Positions 50,501 to 59,358 of a stretch of 64,000 nucleotides of DNA are shown here, one piece after another. This DNA comes from Diadema setosum (Eukaryota; Echinodermata; Echinoidea; Diadematoida; Diadematidae). Each line of letters begins with the position of its first letter. Positions within the stretch are counted from its first letter, which is position 1. A program made the translations under genes and the position numbers. The notes under the pieces were generated by a model. The model saw only the letters and a list, made by a program, of their open reading frames with translations. It was not told the origin of the DNA and searched no databases. The stretch lies in the NCBI RefSeq assembly GCF_964275005.1, contig NC_092696.1:25798972-25862971 (forward strand), in the 5' to 3' direction.

Positions 50501-53500
50501 CTAAATTCCCTAGATAATCCCTGCCAGTCAGTACATGCGTATGTACCATGTTCCATGAAGATACATCGAACCATTTGCGAGAAAAGTGATATTGCAACAT
50601 TTTCACCTAACCTTTAACCTTTTGACCTTTGACCTTATGACATGAAACTCTCTTTGGAGAATCTTTACACAGTAGTACATGTCTACACTAAGTTTCAAGA
50701 AAATACCTTTGGGCATTGCATAGATATGGGGGAAATAGCAACATTTTAAGAATTTGACCTTGACCTTCTGACCTTTGACCTTGACCTTCTGACCTTTGAC
50801 CTTTTGCCAATGTCACTAAAATCTACTCAACTAATTGTCCCATTATACATCATCCTTGGACCAAGTTTGGTGAAAGCTGCTTCATCCAGTTTTGAGTTAT
50901 CACGTAAACAGATAAATTTTAGGATTTGACCTTGATCTTTGACCTTTGACCTCTGTTCGATTTCACTAAAAAACTTTCCAAGTAATTGCCCCATCATACA
51001 TCATCCTCCGACAAAGTTTGGTGAAATTTGCTCGATCCAGTCTTGAGTTATCGCGTAAACGGATACAATTTCATGATTTGACCTTTACCTTTGACCTTTG
51101 ACCTTCGGCCGATTTCACCCAAAATCTTATCAAATAATTGCGCCATCATACTTTATACTTGGACCAAATTTGGTAAAATTCCAGTCAATATTACTCAAGT
51201 TATCGCGTAAACGAAAGCGGACGGACGTACGGACGGACGGACAACCCGAAAACATAATGCCTCCGGCACCACTTCGTGGCGGAGGCATAAAAAAGTTGTG
51301 ACCTCTTTGCAAGGTCACAGCTGACAGCTGGCGGTTGCATGGGAATAATTCAATGATTAAAATACCTAACTGCAAGCATTTAAAGGACAAGTCCACCTTC
51401 ATATACATAAGGATTGAGAGAATGCAGCAACATTAGTAGAACACATCAGTGAAAGTTTGAGGAAAATTGGACAATCCGTTCAAAAGTTACGAATATTTTA
51501 AGTATCTGCGCAGTCACTGCTGGAAGAGATGACTACTACAGTGTATGATGGCACATGCGTACAACTATATAAGGAAAATAAAAAGAGAACTTCACAAAAC
51601 TTTACCTTTTGAATAAAGTGCACATTTCTTCGACTTGCTACTGACGTATGTTATTCCCCCTGCCTTCTGAAAGAGAGAAGTCGTGTGTTCTTTTGTTATG
51701 CGAGAAAAATTGAAATATGTTGATTTTTTTTTTTATTCTTTCTTTATATCGTTGTACTCATGTGACATCACAAGCTATAGTAGTCTTTTCATCCAGCCGT
51801 GACTGAGCAGAAACTTCAAAAATTCATAACTTTTTAACAGATTGTCCTATTTTGCTCAAACTCTCACTGATGTGTTCTACTAATATTGCTGCATTCACTC
51901 AACCCACATGTCTATGAAGGTGAACTTGTCCTTTAAACTTTGGCTACCATGCCAGCATTTCAACTTTGGCTACCATACCTGTAAAGGAGGTAGCCGTACT
52001 ACTGCTAGAGGATTTCTCCTGAGAAGATGCCAGCGGGTTGACCGTTGCTGGAAACAGCTTTACATCATTCTTGGCCGGTGCTTCCTCCTCGGTGCTGCGT
52101 TTCTTCTCAATGTCACTCAAATGCTTTTTGTAGTCATCAAATATGGGAGAGAGGTCGCACAAAGGGTTCGAGTCCACATGCTTCTGAATCCATGCACTGA
52201 CTGATTTGTTGAGTGCTGTAAGTTCACTGGTATACCGGTCCATTCCCTTGCTGCCATTAACAGTGGAAGTCGCCGTCAACGCGGCGCCATTGGCGGCCAC
52301 CTTTGAGTCCTTTTCTGTCTTTCCCAGACTGAACATGGTTGATGGGGGCGGGTTGTCCGAGCTGGATTTGAAGCTGAATAGTGGCTTGCTCTCTTCGGCA
52401 GCTTTTGCACTTTGGTCTATTGAGGGCGCTTTCGATGACGCTGTGTCGGTGCTGCTTGCTTTGAAGCTGAAAGAGGCAGCTGGCTTGGTGGGAGCCGACA
52501 GACCAGCGGCTCCAAATCCTGAGAAACCTTTAAATGCAGCAAACGGTGCCGGCGCTGGGGCGGCGCTCCCCTCCTAAAACAATCATAGTCAAGACAAGAA
52601 AAATAATTCCTCCATCACCCTCAAGAACATTCATTCGATTCAGAGCAAAATGTTATTGGAACGCAGAGAAATAAAAGCGCAAAGGTGCACACTCCCTAAC
52701 TGCAGCTATTTAGTTTCAGTCCTATTTTACAACTGTTGCACTATTCTGAAATACTTTCCACAAGTACACAGCTTCCTGTTGGAAAACAGCAACTTTCTCT
52801 AACCCCAAGCACAGCTGCATAGAAATGTGCACACTAATACTCATTCCCTGCACAACACTTGCCTACACAGGTTTCCTAGCATCAGAACAACCAACAAGAG
52901 AATGCCATGACAAGAAATTTTATGCATAGTTCTTCTGACAGAGACTACCTGTAACTACCGGTATTACAGACTGCTGGCAGCTTGGCATAGCAGTAATTGA
53001 TGGGTGTAATGTAAATCAAACAGATTGTGAGAAAGAATGCATAAAAAGAAATGCAACAGGTGGACAAAAGCAGTATGCTGACACAGAGGCAGTTACAATG
53101 AACACTCAAAGGCACAAATGCTGTATACTGCATGAAGGTCGTCTAGAATGTAACCACACACATTTCTAAAATGAGAGTAAAACAGAGGTGAAACTTCCTA
53201 CATGTACGACCCTACAACGGGAACCCATCAAAACAGCTGTTACCATACGTAAAAGGAGTTATACCACATTTCAAGAACGTTTACTGTATGCGCTGAATAT
53301 TTCAGGAGGTTTTTATTTTAGTGAATGTCGCGAGTCGGCTGCTATTCCCGAAATTAGAAAACACATGAAAATAATAACTCTGATCCTGATATGGATGTGA
53401 CACACGCGTACACATTTCTAAGTTCAGTACAGGACTCTACTATCGCGAATCTAACAACTCGCAAAATCGTCGGGAAGTCTTGATTCGCGAAAATTTAGAC

Positions 53501-56500
53501 TCGCGAAATATATGGCGTATACAGTATTTTATTGATACCATACCTGCTGAGGTGTAACTCTCCTTCGTGCCTTGATGATTGGTCGTTTTGCCATTGTATC
53601 TTTGTCCGCAACTGCAAACGTTCCAGCCTGAAAGTCACAGAAAGAAGTCATTATTCTTTTGATCAACATTATATGAGGAAAGTAGTTTTACAGTTCACCA
53701 ACACACTGTAAGTTAAAGTGGAAACAGTGAAACCTTATTTTCATGCAAAAATGTTGATTACATCCATTACAATATATGAGGCCATAGTGGTATCCACTGC
53801 ATGCAAGAGCGCAGCTTGTTCTGCATACAAGATGTACATTTGTACCATTCAATACTGTAAAACATGATATATTCCAGCATGAATTTTTCGCGAATCGGAG
53901 CCGACGGCATTTTTTGCGGCATGAAATTTTCGCGAACAGCCACTGGCATTCACTGCATATAGTGTAGACAAGAACTTTCGTGTGCATTTTAATTTCGCGA
54001 ATCTTGGCGCTCGCGAAATTCGCGAAATTAAAATGCACGTGAACATTCCTCGTTTTACAGTACTACTGGTTGGACACAATTCAATCATCATGTACCAGCA
54101 GCGTTGTACACACCCACAACTGAAGGGCGAGGGCGCTCCAGGAATAAGAGACGGGTACACTGACTTTTGTTATTTCACACTTTTGATCTCAAAATACTAC
54201 AGTGCACTCCTGTTAAGATGAACACGGTTATACAAAATTCCGATTACAACGAAGTAAAAGTTCAGGCCGGAACATTATCCACTCTATGTATTTTTCTTGT
54301 TTATTTGTTCGGTTATACCAAAATTTCAATAGAGCGAAAGAAAACTGCACGTCCTGAGGACTTCGTTATAAGGGAGTCCACTGCACAAAACAACTCAATA
54401 TCCTGGCAAATTTGGCCAGCCAGACAAGCTTGTAACAGTGAACAAATTCCAAATGGAGGAAGATAAATGTTAAGGACCTGCACAGTACTGTTCTAGCTTT
54501 AACATAACAATGTTTGTCTGTAAGAAGTCTCTGGAATGTTTACTTTTCATGAAAAATGAAATTTTGTGGAATTTTCCTTATATTTTCTATGTATTGCTGT
54601 CTATCATGAACTGCACTAGTCTTCTTATTCAGTGATTACAACACCAAAACTGTAAGAACTCATAATTTTTGAATCGATAGTCTAATTTTCCTTACAGGGA
54701 CTGTACAGTACTGGTTGAGGTGGGGATTCATGTTTTGAACATTCCTAAGTGAGATAATGAGAAACCTTGTATGAAATATGAGAGAGCATGTAATTTTTAG
54801 AAGGATTCAATGTTTATTTGATGAAAACTGGTTTTCAAATGGCTGAGATATCCACAAAAGTGATAATAATAAAAAGGCGACAGGCCACGCCTTTTATTAG
54901 GATTTCTTTGTTTCACATTGTTTTTTGATATCTCGACCACTTCAAAACTGATTTTCATCAAATGAACTTTTAATACCCCTTAGAGTTGCATGCTCTTTGA
55001 CATCTCAGAGTGGTTTCTGAATATCTCGCCAAACGTTAAAAGCTAAATACTCACCTCAACCAGAACTGCACACCCTTTAAACTTTCACTGGTGTATTCTA
55101 ATATTGCTGCTTTCACTAAATCTCCAGTCACTCTGTACATTGGGGTTTTGGTTTTCTTTAACTATCTTCAATGATAAGCCCAAGTATTTGCCCCCTACAC
55201 CTGATCTCACATTTCTTTTCACTCATCTGCACCACAAGAGAGCAAGGTAAACGACGTACAATGTATGTTCAAGTTTTCTTGCTGAAATTCATAAAGCACA
55301 GAGTGCCATATTGTATGTGTTCAATGGGTATACAGCCAGCAATGTCCACATCTATGGATGTGCTGTACTGTGCCACACACGAGTCATTCCATTATCTGGG
55401 TATTCCCCAGCATAGGCCATGCTTGTATTACTTGTCTCCCTGTTCAGAAATCTTGCTGGAATCAACCACTATTCATTCACATTCACCACATAAATTTCCT
55501 CAAGGTTGTCTCGGCACTAACTGGATTGCTGATTTTCTTTTGTTGTTGTTGTTAAACTTTGCCTTATTTCAATAAAGTTTCACCCGTCTCTTTGACCTTA
55601 GCTATTTTTTGAACTATACACAGCCCTGTCGCTGTACAACAGCGTCTGGTCCGCCTAACCAATTTCATTCAATTCAGTACATGGATTAGAATTGCCTTCA
55701 AGTAATCTGGGAATTCACCAACTCAGACAGTATAAACATTATGGGTCATAATTCATATGGTAGGGAAGAAGGATCCATAAATGTAGTACCTTAGTCCAAG
55801 AAGTGTTTGGTTTATTACAAATGCTAAATGAAACATGTTATTCATGTTCAGGCAAGTGTTCTGCAGCAATTTGAAAGTCTGCTTGCCTTTAATACCAGCT
55901 GAGTGGTAGAGATACATTATGCAGCATCCTGGTACTAGTTGTTAAAGGAGAAGTTCACCTTCGTAAACATGTGGATTGAGAGAATGCAGCAATATTAGTA
56001 GAACATTCTGGTGAAAGTTTGAGTAAAATCGGACAATCCGTTCAAAAGTTATGAATTGTTAAAGTTTCAGTTCCGTAATCACTGGATGTGAAGACTGACA
56101 GCTTGTGATGTCATATGTGTAGAGCGATATAAAGAAAATATAAAGAAAAATTCAACATACACCGTATTTTCACTTTTCTCTCATAATAAAAGTGCAAATG
56201 ACTTGCCTCTTTTAGAAGGTAGGGGGAGTAATATTACCCTAACATATATGCCAGTTGTATACAAGTTGAGGGAATGTGTACTTTTTTTTTTCTTCAAAAA
56301 ATGAAATTTTGTGAAATTCTCTTTATATTTTCCTTGTACTGTTTTATGCATGTGACATCATCACCTGTAATACTGTTATTTTTGCGAGGGTTTAATTTTC
56401 GCGAATTTCATAACACGCGAAAAGGTCTCCATGTGCGCTTTGTCAATAGAGCATTAACGTAAAGGTCGGCGCTGATTCGCGAAAGCAACATCTCGCGAAA

Positions 56501-56802
56501 ATGTCTATGCCCGCGTCATTCGCGAAAATAACAGCGTATACGGTAGTCTTCCTATCCAGCAGTGACTGCACAGAAACTTCAAAAATTCATAACTTTTTAA
56601 CAGATCGTCCGATTATCCTCCAACTTTCACTGATGTGTTCTAATCATATTGCTGCATTATCTCACTCCACAAACTGAAGGTGAACTTGTCCTTTAAGTAT
56701 AACTTGGAGCTAGCCCCAAGGACTTAGCCTTACCTCCTCCGGTTCTTCCTCCTCATCCCAGTTTTCATGGGTGAGCTCCATGCCTGCCCTCCGCTTAGAC
56801 AT
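43713..56802 (-). CDS. NUP50: NUP50 nucleoporin, 7 coding exons, complete
   Basis: Spliced CDS join, high to low: 56802-56734, 53627-53544, 52573-51979, 49800-49531, 47671-47572, 45238-45123, 43981-43713. This totals 1503 bp, 500 aa plus stop, GT-AG borders, consistent phase. Seen: an N terminus starting [20 protein letters not shown], like the vertebrate importin-alpha-binding segment; a KR-rich stretch at 36-48; a conserved middle block (about 164-210) with [13 protein letters not shown]; FxFG/GFG motifs (about 67-75 and 251-340); and a Ran-binding (RanBP1-like) domain from about 355 to 500. Vertebrate NUP50 is about 470 aa. Known of the family: a mobile nuclear-basket nucleoporin that speeds importin-alpha/beta cargo release and binds Ran. 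Odd: a Cys-rich insertion in the Ran-binding domain. Confidence 0.95.
44256..44528 (+). repeat. (TAC/CAC)n trinucleotide array
   Basis: Long runs of CTA/CAC triplets. All open frames here are poly-Thr/His/Val/Ser artefacts. Lies in NUP50 intron 6. Confidence 0.95.
44776..44852 (+). repeat. Second (ACC/ACT)n trinucleotide run
   Basis: Same triplet composition as the larger array about 250 bp away. Confidence 0.9.
44875..45138 (-). repeat. Tandem duplication of the NUP50 exon 6 splice donor, about 123-bp period
   Basis: CACTCTAG|GTGAGTGCCC (true donor at 45123/45122) recurs as CCCTCTAG|GTGGGTGCCC with its last exon-like base at 45000, and a third partial copy begins at 44875 with the junction lost. 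The intervening intron sequence (GATACACTGGGCAC, CTTCTCCATGTGGT) is shared. Confidence 0.88.
45123..45238 (-). CDS. NUP50: NUP50 coding exon 6, Ran-binding domain (aa 373-411 and split codon 412)
   Basis: Encodes [20 protein letters not shown] then [18 protein letters not shown], the RanBP1-like fold core (vertebrate CKLFYKKDNEFKEKGIGTLH and LLVRADTNLG). Acceptor TATCCTAG, donor TCTAG|GTGAGT, leaving phase 1. The junction and about 120 nt of intron are tandemly duplicated just downstream. Confidence 0.96.
46088..46478. mobile_element. TTAA-flanked foldback, AGGGACTGTACAG family copy 1
   Basis: Left AGGGACTGTACAGTACTGGT; right CCAGAACTGTACACACCCT; TTAA flanks. Internal arms around TGGCTGAGATA and ATCTCAGCCA. 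Confidence 0.88.
46587..47485. mobile_element. TTAA-flanked foldback, copy 2, interrupted
   Basis: Same ends as 23828-24185 (AGGGGATGGCTAG). The left arm is split by a 551-bp insertion at a TTAA. Confidence 0.9.
46669..47219. mobile_element. Nested TTAA element, AGGTAGGGGATACC termini
   Basis: Starts AGGTAGGGGATACC and ends GGGATTCCCTACCT, with TTAA on both sides. The intact relative at 23828 reads ATTCATTTAAGAGTAC across the site, so the pre-insertion state and the 4-bp duplication are directly visible. Confidence 0.88.
47572..47671 (-). CDS. NUP50: NUP50 coding exon 5 (aa 340-372 and split codon 373)
   Basis: Encodes [20 protein letters not shown] then [12 protein letters not shown], matching vertebrate NDEPPKVVVTEVKEEDAFYS at the entrance to the Ran-binding domain. 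Acceptor TTGCCACAG, donor CCAG|GTGAGT, phase 1 in, 2 out. Confidence 0.95.
47672..48792. other. NUP50 intron 4 (part), no gene recognised
   Basis: AT-rich with no recognisable repeat boundary. Short open frames only. Confidence 0.4.
48793..49512 (+). mobile_element. TTAA-type MITE, copy 4 (family T4)
   Basis: Left TTAA then CCCTAACAGGGCTGGG; right GCCCGGCCTGATTAGGG then TGAA (decayed TTAA). The interior is near-identical to copy 3. Its right end lies 18 nt inside the NUP50 intron that follows exon 4. Confidence 0.85.
49531..49800 (-). CDS. NUP50: NUP50 coding exon 4, FG repeats (aa 250-339 and split codon 340)
   Basis: 270 bp encoding FG-type motifs FKFGG, FSFGSG, SGFGTG and FSFGSA in Ser/Thr-rich linkers, as expected for the transport-receptor-binding section. 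Acceptor TCACCAAG, donor CAG|GTAAAA, phase 1 in and out. A TTAA element starts 18 nt into the intron. Confidence 0.92.
49946..51293. mobile_element. Dispersed repeat rich in TGACCTTTGACC, copy B
   Basis: Starts ACTAGAAATGTCGCTATGGC and ends with the hairpin GGCACCACTTCGTGGCGGAG then GCAT. Co-linear with 13231-14354, with a T/G-tract insertion near 50,265-50,292. Confidence 0.85.
51384..51932. mobile_element. TTAA-flanked foldback, AGGACAAG family copy 2
   Basis: Left AGGACAAGTCCACCTTCATA; right ATGAAGGTGAACTTGTCCT; TTAA flanks. Ends 46 nt inside the intron after NUP50 exon 3. Confidence 0.88.
51936..51976 (-). repeat. Direct duplication of the NUP50 intron 3 start, 26-bp period
   Basis: AACTTTGGCTACCAT occurs at 51936-51950 and 51962-51976. 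The second copy covers nucleotides +3 to +17 of the intron after exon 3. Confidence 0.8.
51979..52573 (-). CDS. NUP50: NUP50 coding exon 3 (aa 52-249 and split codon 250)
   Basis: 595 bp. It begins [20 protein letters not shown] and carries the conserved block [20 protein letters not shown] then [16 protein letters not shown], near-identical in layout to vertebrate NUP50. The rest is Ser/Ala/Lys-rich and probably disordered. Acceptor TTGTTTTAG, donor CAG|GTATGG, leaving phase 1. Confidence 0.95.
52574..53280. other. NUP50 intron 2 (part), no gene recognised
   Basis: No recognisable exon, repeat end or RNA gene. Confidence 0.4.
53281..53526. mobile_element. TACTGTA/TTCGCG palindromic MITE (f)
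   Basis: Left TTACTGTATGCGCTGAATAT then TTC; right TCGCGAAATATATGGCGTAT then ACAGTA. Ends 17 nt from the NUP50 exon 2 donor. Confidence 0.75.
53544..53627 (-). CDS. NUP50: NUP50 coding exon 2 (aa 24-51)
   Basis: Encodes [20 protein letters not shown] then RRRVTPQQ, equivalent to vertebrate VGTFSMASEEVLKNRAIKKAKRR, the basic second importin-binding region. Acceptor CTTTCAG, donor CAG|GTATGG, phase 0. A palindromic transposon ends 17 nt into the intron. Confidence 0.92.
53853..54062. mobile_element. TACTGTA/TTCGCG palindromic MITE (g)
   Basis: Left TACTGTAAAACATGATATAT; right ATTCCTCGTTTTACAGTA. Internal GCATGAAATTTTCGCGAA. Full-length relative of 2776-2922. Confidence 0.78.
54120..54480. repeat. 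Dispersed repeat interrupted by a pogo-like MITE
   Basis: GACTTTTGTTATTTCACACT...AAAATAC is followed, after the insertion, by CAAAACAACTCAATATCCTG. The uninterrupted relative is at 43236-43400. Confidence 0.6.
54200..54383. mobile_element. Pogo/Tigger-like MITE, copy 2
   Basis: Starts CAGTGCACTCCTGTTAAGAT and ends TTATAAGGGAGTCCACTG. Co-linear with 8734-8918. TA on the left, CA on the right. Confidence 0.82.
54495..55140. mobile_element. Partial AGGACAAG-family copy, split by another element
   Basis: The right half of the family (AATGAAATTTTGTGGAATTT..., AGTCTAATTTTCCTT) resumes after the insertion as AAACTTTCACTGGTGTATTC. The terminus is missing on both sides. Confidence 0.65.
54696..55076. 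mobile_element. TTAA-type foldback, AGGGACTGTACAG family copy 2 (nested)
   Basis: Left AGGGACTGTACAGTACTGGT; right CCAGAACTGCACACCCT; flanks TTAC and TTAA. Inserted where other family copies read TTTTCCTCAAACTTTCAC. Confidence 0.85.
55946..56692. mobile_element. TTAA-flanked foldback, AGGACAAG family copy 3, interrupted
   Basis: Left AGGAGAAGTTCACCTTCGTA; right CTGAAGGTGAACTTGTCCT; TTAA flanks. Split by the palindromic element at 56371-56545. Ends 41 nt inside the intron after NUP50 coding exon 1. Confidence 0.86.
56371..56545. mobile_element. TACTGTA/TTCGCG palindromic MITE (h), nested
   Basis: Left TACTGTTATTTTTGCGAGG; right CGCGAAAATAACAGCGTATA then CGGTA. Sits inside the 55946-56692 element. 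Confidence 0.78.
56734..56802 (-). CDS. NUP50: NUP50 coding exon 1 (aa 1-23)
   Basis: Encodes [20 protein letters not shown] then PEE; vertebrate MAKRNAEKELTDRNWDQEDE aligns residue by residue. The KR near the start is the importin-alpha contact known in the family. Donor GAG|GTAAGG, phase 0. Confidence 0.93.
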
Positions 56803-56914
56803 CGCTGCTGAGGTCTTGGGTCTGGTCTAGATCTAAATGTCTTGGTGATCTTGTGCAAAGTGACAAAAGTCTGAAGAAATTGATACCGCACAGAAGGACC
56901 TTCTCTCTCTTGTT
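56803..56914 (-). promoter_or_regulatory. NUP50: Candidate NUP50 5' UTR exon segment
   Basis: Just upstream of the ATG, a convincing acceptor (TCATCTTCTGCAG) ends at 56915, suggesting this stretch is the 5' part of coding exon 1 joined to an untranslated exon further upstream. The upstream partner is unplaced; candidate donors include CTTCAG|GTAACG near 63,700 and TTTCG|GTAAGT near 62,865. Confidence 0.4.
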
Positions 56915-57718
56915 CTGCAGAAGATGAAAAGACATTGAATGCAGCAGTTTGTTACTCGAGATGTATCACACACACATCATATCATACTCCTAAAGCACAC
57001 ATGAGGCAAATAAAAATATGTGCATTTTGCAGATTGTTTCAAATGAATATTGACAAAGTTAAATATGTTGTCCACTGTGATACCCTGGGAATATCATGGC
57101 ACAAACAATAATCTTGAAATTGATAGTTTGTGCTTTTAATAGCATACAGTGTGCATGGTAATTTGGAAAGCCCCTTTTACACTTTCACGGATCTCATCGG
57201 GGACCATCACAGATCATCATTCTGCGATCATCAATACTGTTTCCGACATGACCGTGTGGACTCCATGAAGTCACCTGGCATGACCCTTGACCTTCCGGCA
57301 TGTCCGAAGAAAAAAAAAAATAAAGCTTGCCTTGGAAATGCTTGATTTTTAAATTTTATCCCGGACATCACAGATAAAAATCAGTCTATCCTTTTGTAGG
57401 CACCTACTTTGTGTTGCCTCTGTTCATTACGGAACACTTTGTGAAGACATTGAGACGTCTGCTATCATTAGCATCGGCCCCAACCAATACTGAAATTCCA
57501 TGTAAGTGTATTTTATCAATACAAACTCATACAGAGTAGAGTTCTTGAAATTTACATTGACAAGTGCATTAGAAGCATTAGTTCAAGGCCACTAAAATAT
57601 GCGCCGCAAAAATCAAAATTTTCAGGAGATTTGGATACATGGAAAAAGCAAAATGTGTATAGAGTCTAGACTTGAGAAAAAACAAGGAAAAGTAGAAATT
57701 ACGCGGTGCGTAAAATAT
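56915..57718. other. Upstream of NUP50, no gene recognised
   Basis: AT-rich sequence, presumably 5' intron or intergenic. No homology seen. Confidence 0.35.
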
Positions 57719-58475
57719 GTCCCCGCCGGAAGTAGCATTTAGTAGCAAAATGTACAATATCAGTAAAAAATTAAGATCAAAGGTCAAAGAAGTCAAAGGT
57801 CAAAATTCTGTGTAGAAGTTTTGAAGCCCTCACCTAGTGCCATCACAAAAAGCAAACGGAATCAAAATCGGGTTAGAAATGGCGAAGGAGTAGCATTTTG
57901 TAGCCAATGTACAATATAGGTCAAAAATCAAGGTCAAAGGTCAAAGAAGTCATAGGTCAAAATTCTGTGTAGAAGTTTTGAAGCCCTCACCTAGTGCCAT
58001 CACATAAAGAAAACGGAAGTGAAACTGGGTTAGAAATGGCAAAGGAGTAGCATTTTGTATCAAAATGTTCAATGCAGGTCAAAAATCAAGGTCAAAGGTC
58101 AAAGAAGTCAAAGGTCAAAATTCTGTGTAGAAGTTTTGAAGCCCTCACCTAGTGTCATCACATAAAGCAAACGGAATCGAAATCGGGTTAGAAATGGCGA
58201 AGGAGTAGTATTTTGTAGCAAAATGTACGATATAGGTCAAAAATCAAGGTCAAAGGTCACAACTGAAATTCTGTGTAGAAGTTTCAAAGCTCCCATGTAG
58301 TGCTATCATATAAAGCAAACAGAATCAAAATTGGCTCATAAATGACAGAGAAGTAGCAAATTGAACATTGTGATCACACACGGACGCACAGACGGACGGA
58401 CAGACGGACAGACGGACACACACACGTACGGAGCCCGTTTCATAGTCCCCTGCTCGAACTCGTTCGGCGGGGACA
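57719..58475. mobile_element. Element with TGTCCCCGCCG termini and about 158-bp tandem repeats
   Basis: Ends TGTCCCCGCCG and CGGCGGGGACA. Nearly four copies of a 148-158 bp unit containing AGGTCAAAGGTCAAAG, TTCTGTGTAGAAGTTT and GAAATGG(C)GAAGGAGTAG, then a GACGGACAGACGGAC tail. Confidence 0.8.
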
Positions 58476-59356
58476 AAAATCTGAAATCAGATTGAAATCT
58501 ACAGAATATCATGCCTGCATACCTTGTTGGTGCAAAGTAGCATCGGGGACGTTGCAACACCCATTGGTGACCGAATTTTGGGTAGTCAGTACCCTCTAGG
58601 CCCTACATTTAATTTTAATCACTGCATCTGTACACAGATTTTGCTTTTCTTTTGCATTTTTGCAGATACCATAACACTCTGAGCTTGCGATAAGCGAAAA
58701 ATCTTGCAAGAGAACAGCATATTTCTTGATTTTCAGCGCTTTTTCGGCAACCCCAATTCTTAGCACTGGAATTAATTTGTGCATGCTTTGGAAAGGTTGC
58801 ACCGATTTTGCCTTTTTGACGGCAAAATTTGGGATTTTGGATAGATTTTTGGAAGTGACCAAGGAACTTTCCTGTTGTGAACGACTGTGACAGTAATCGG
58901 TAGACCACATCTAACATTTGTTAGACCTAGGGCTTCTGTAGGCCTATATACATATGTGAAATGATGTGATATGCATGTGTTGTGAGAATTTTTTGGCTTG
59001 TGATAAGTGACCGAATTCTGCTCTGGCAGGCAGTAGGAAAGGTGATCAAATTTCATTAGACCCCTAGACCTCGTTCATTAGTTGGAATAGAAACCATTCT
59101 ACAGTAGTACTAGACATCATATGATATACTGAAGATAAACAAGTTCTAGTAGGTTCTAGTTGACGTCTTGATTCCATGGCAGTATTTGTAAAAAACATAC
59201 AATATGCGGAACTCATCTCACCGGCCGAGCGCGAAAAATTACAAAATTATCCACTTTTACACTCCTATGCCCATCAACTGGTCATCTCTTGACCATACGC
59301 TACAGCACGTGGCACCTGTCATTAAATTTAGATCTAACGTTAGAATTGAAAAGGTC
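58476..59356. other. No gene recognised
   Basis: Open frames near 58,600-58,910 have no recognisable product. No repeat structure that I can define. Confidence 0.35.
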
Positions 59357-59358
59357 TA

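Noticed and set aside
58596..58917. Two overlapping 100-codon minus-strand frames
   Set aside because: Both frames are open at once, with no homology, splice context or compositional coding bias that I can see.
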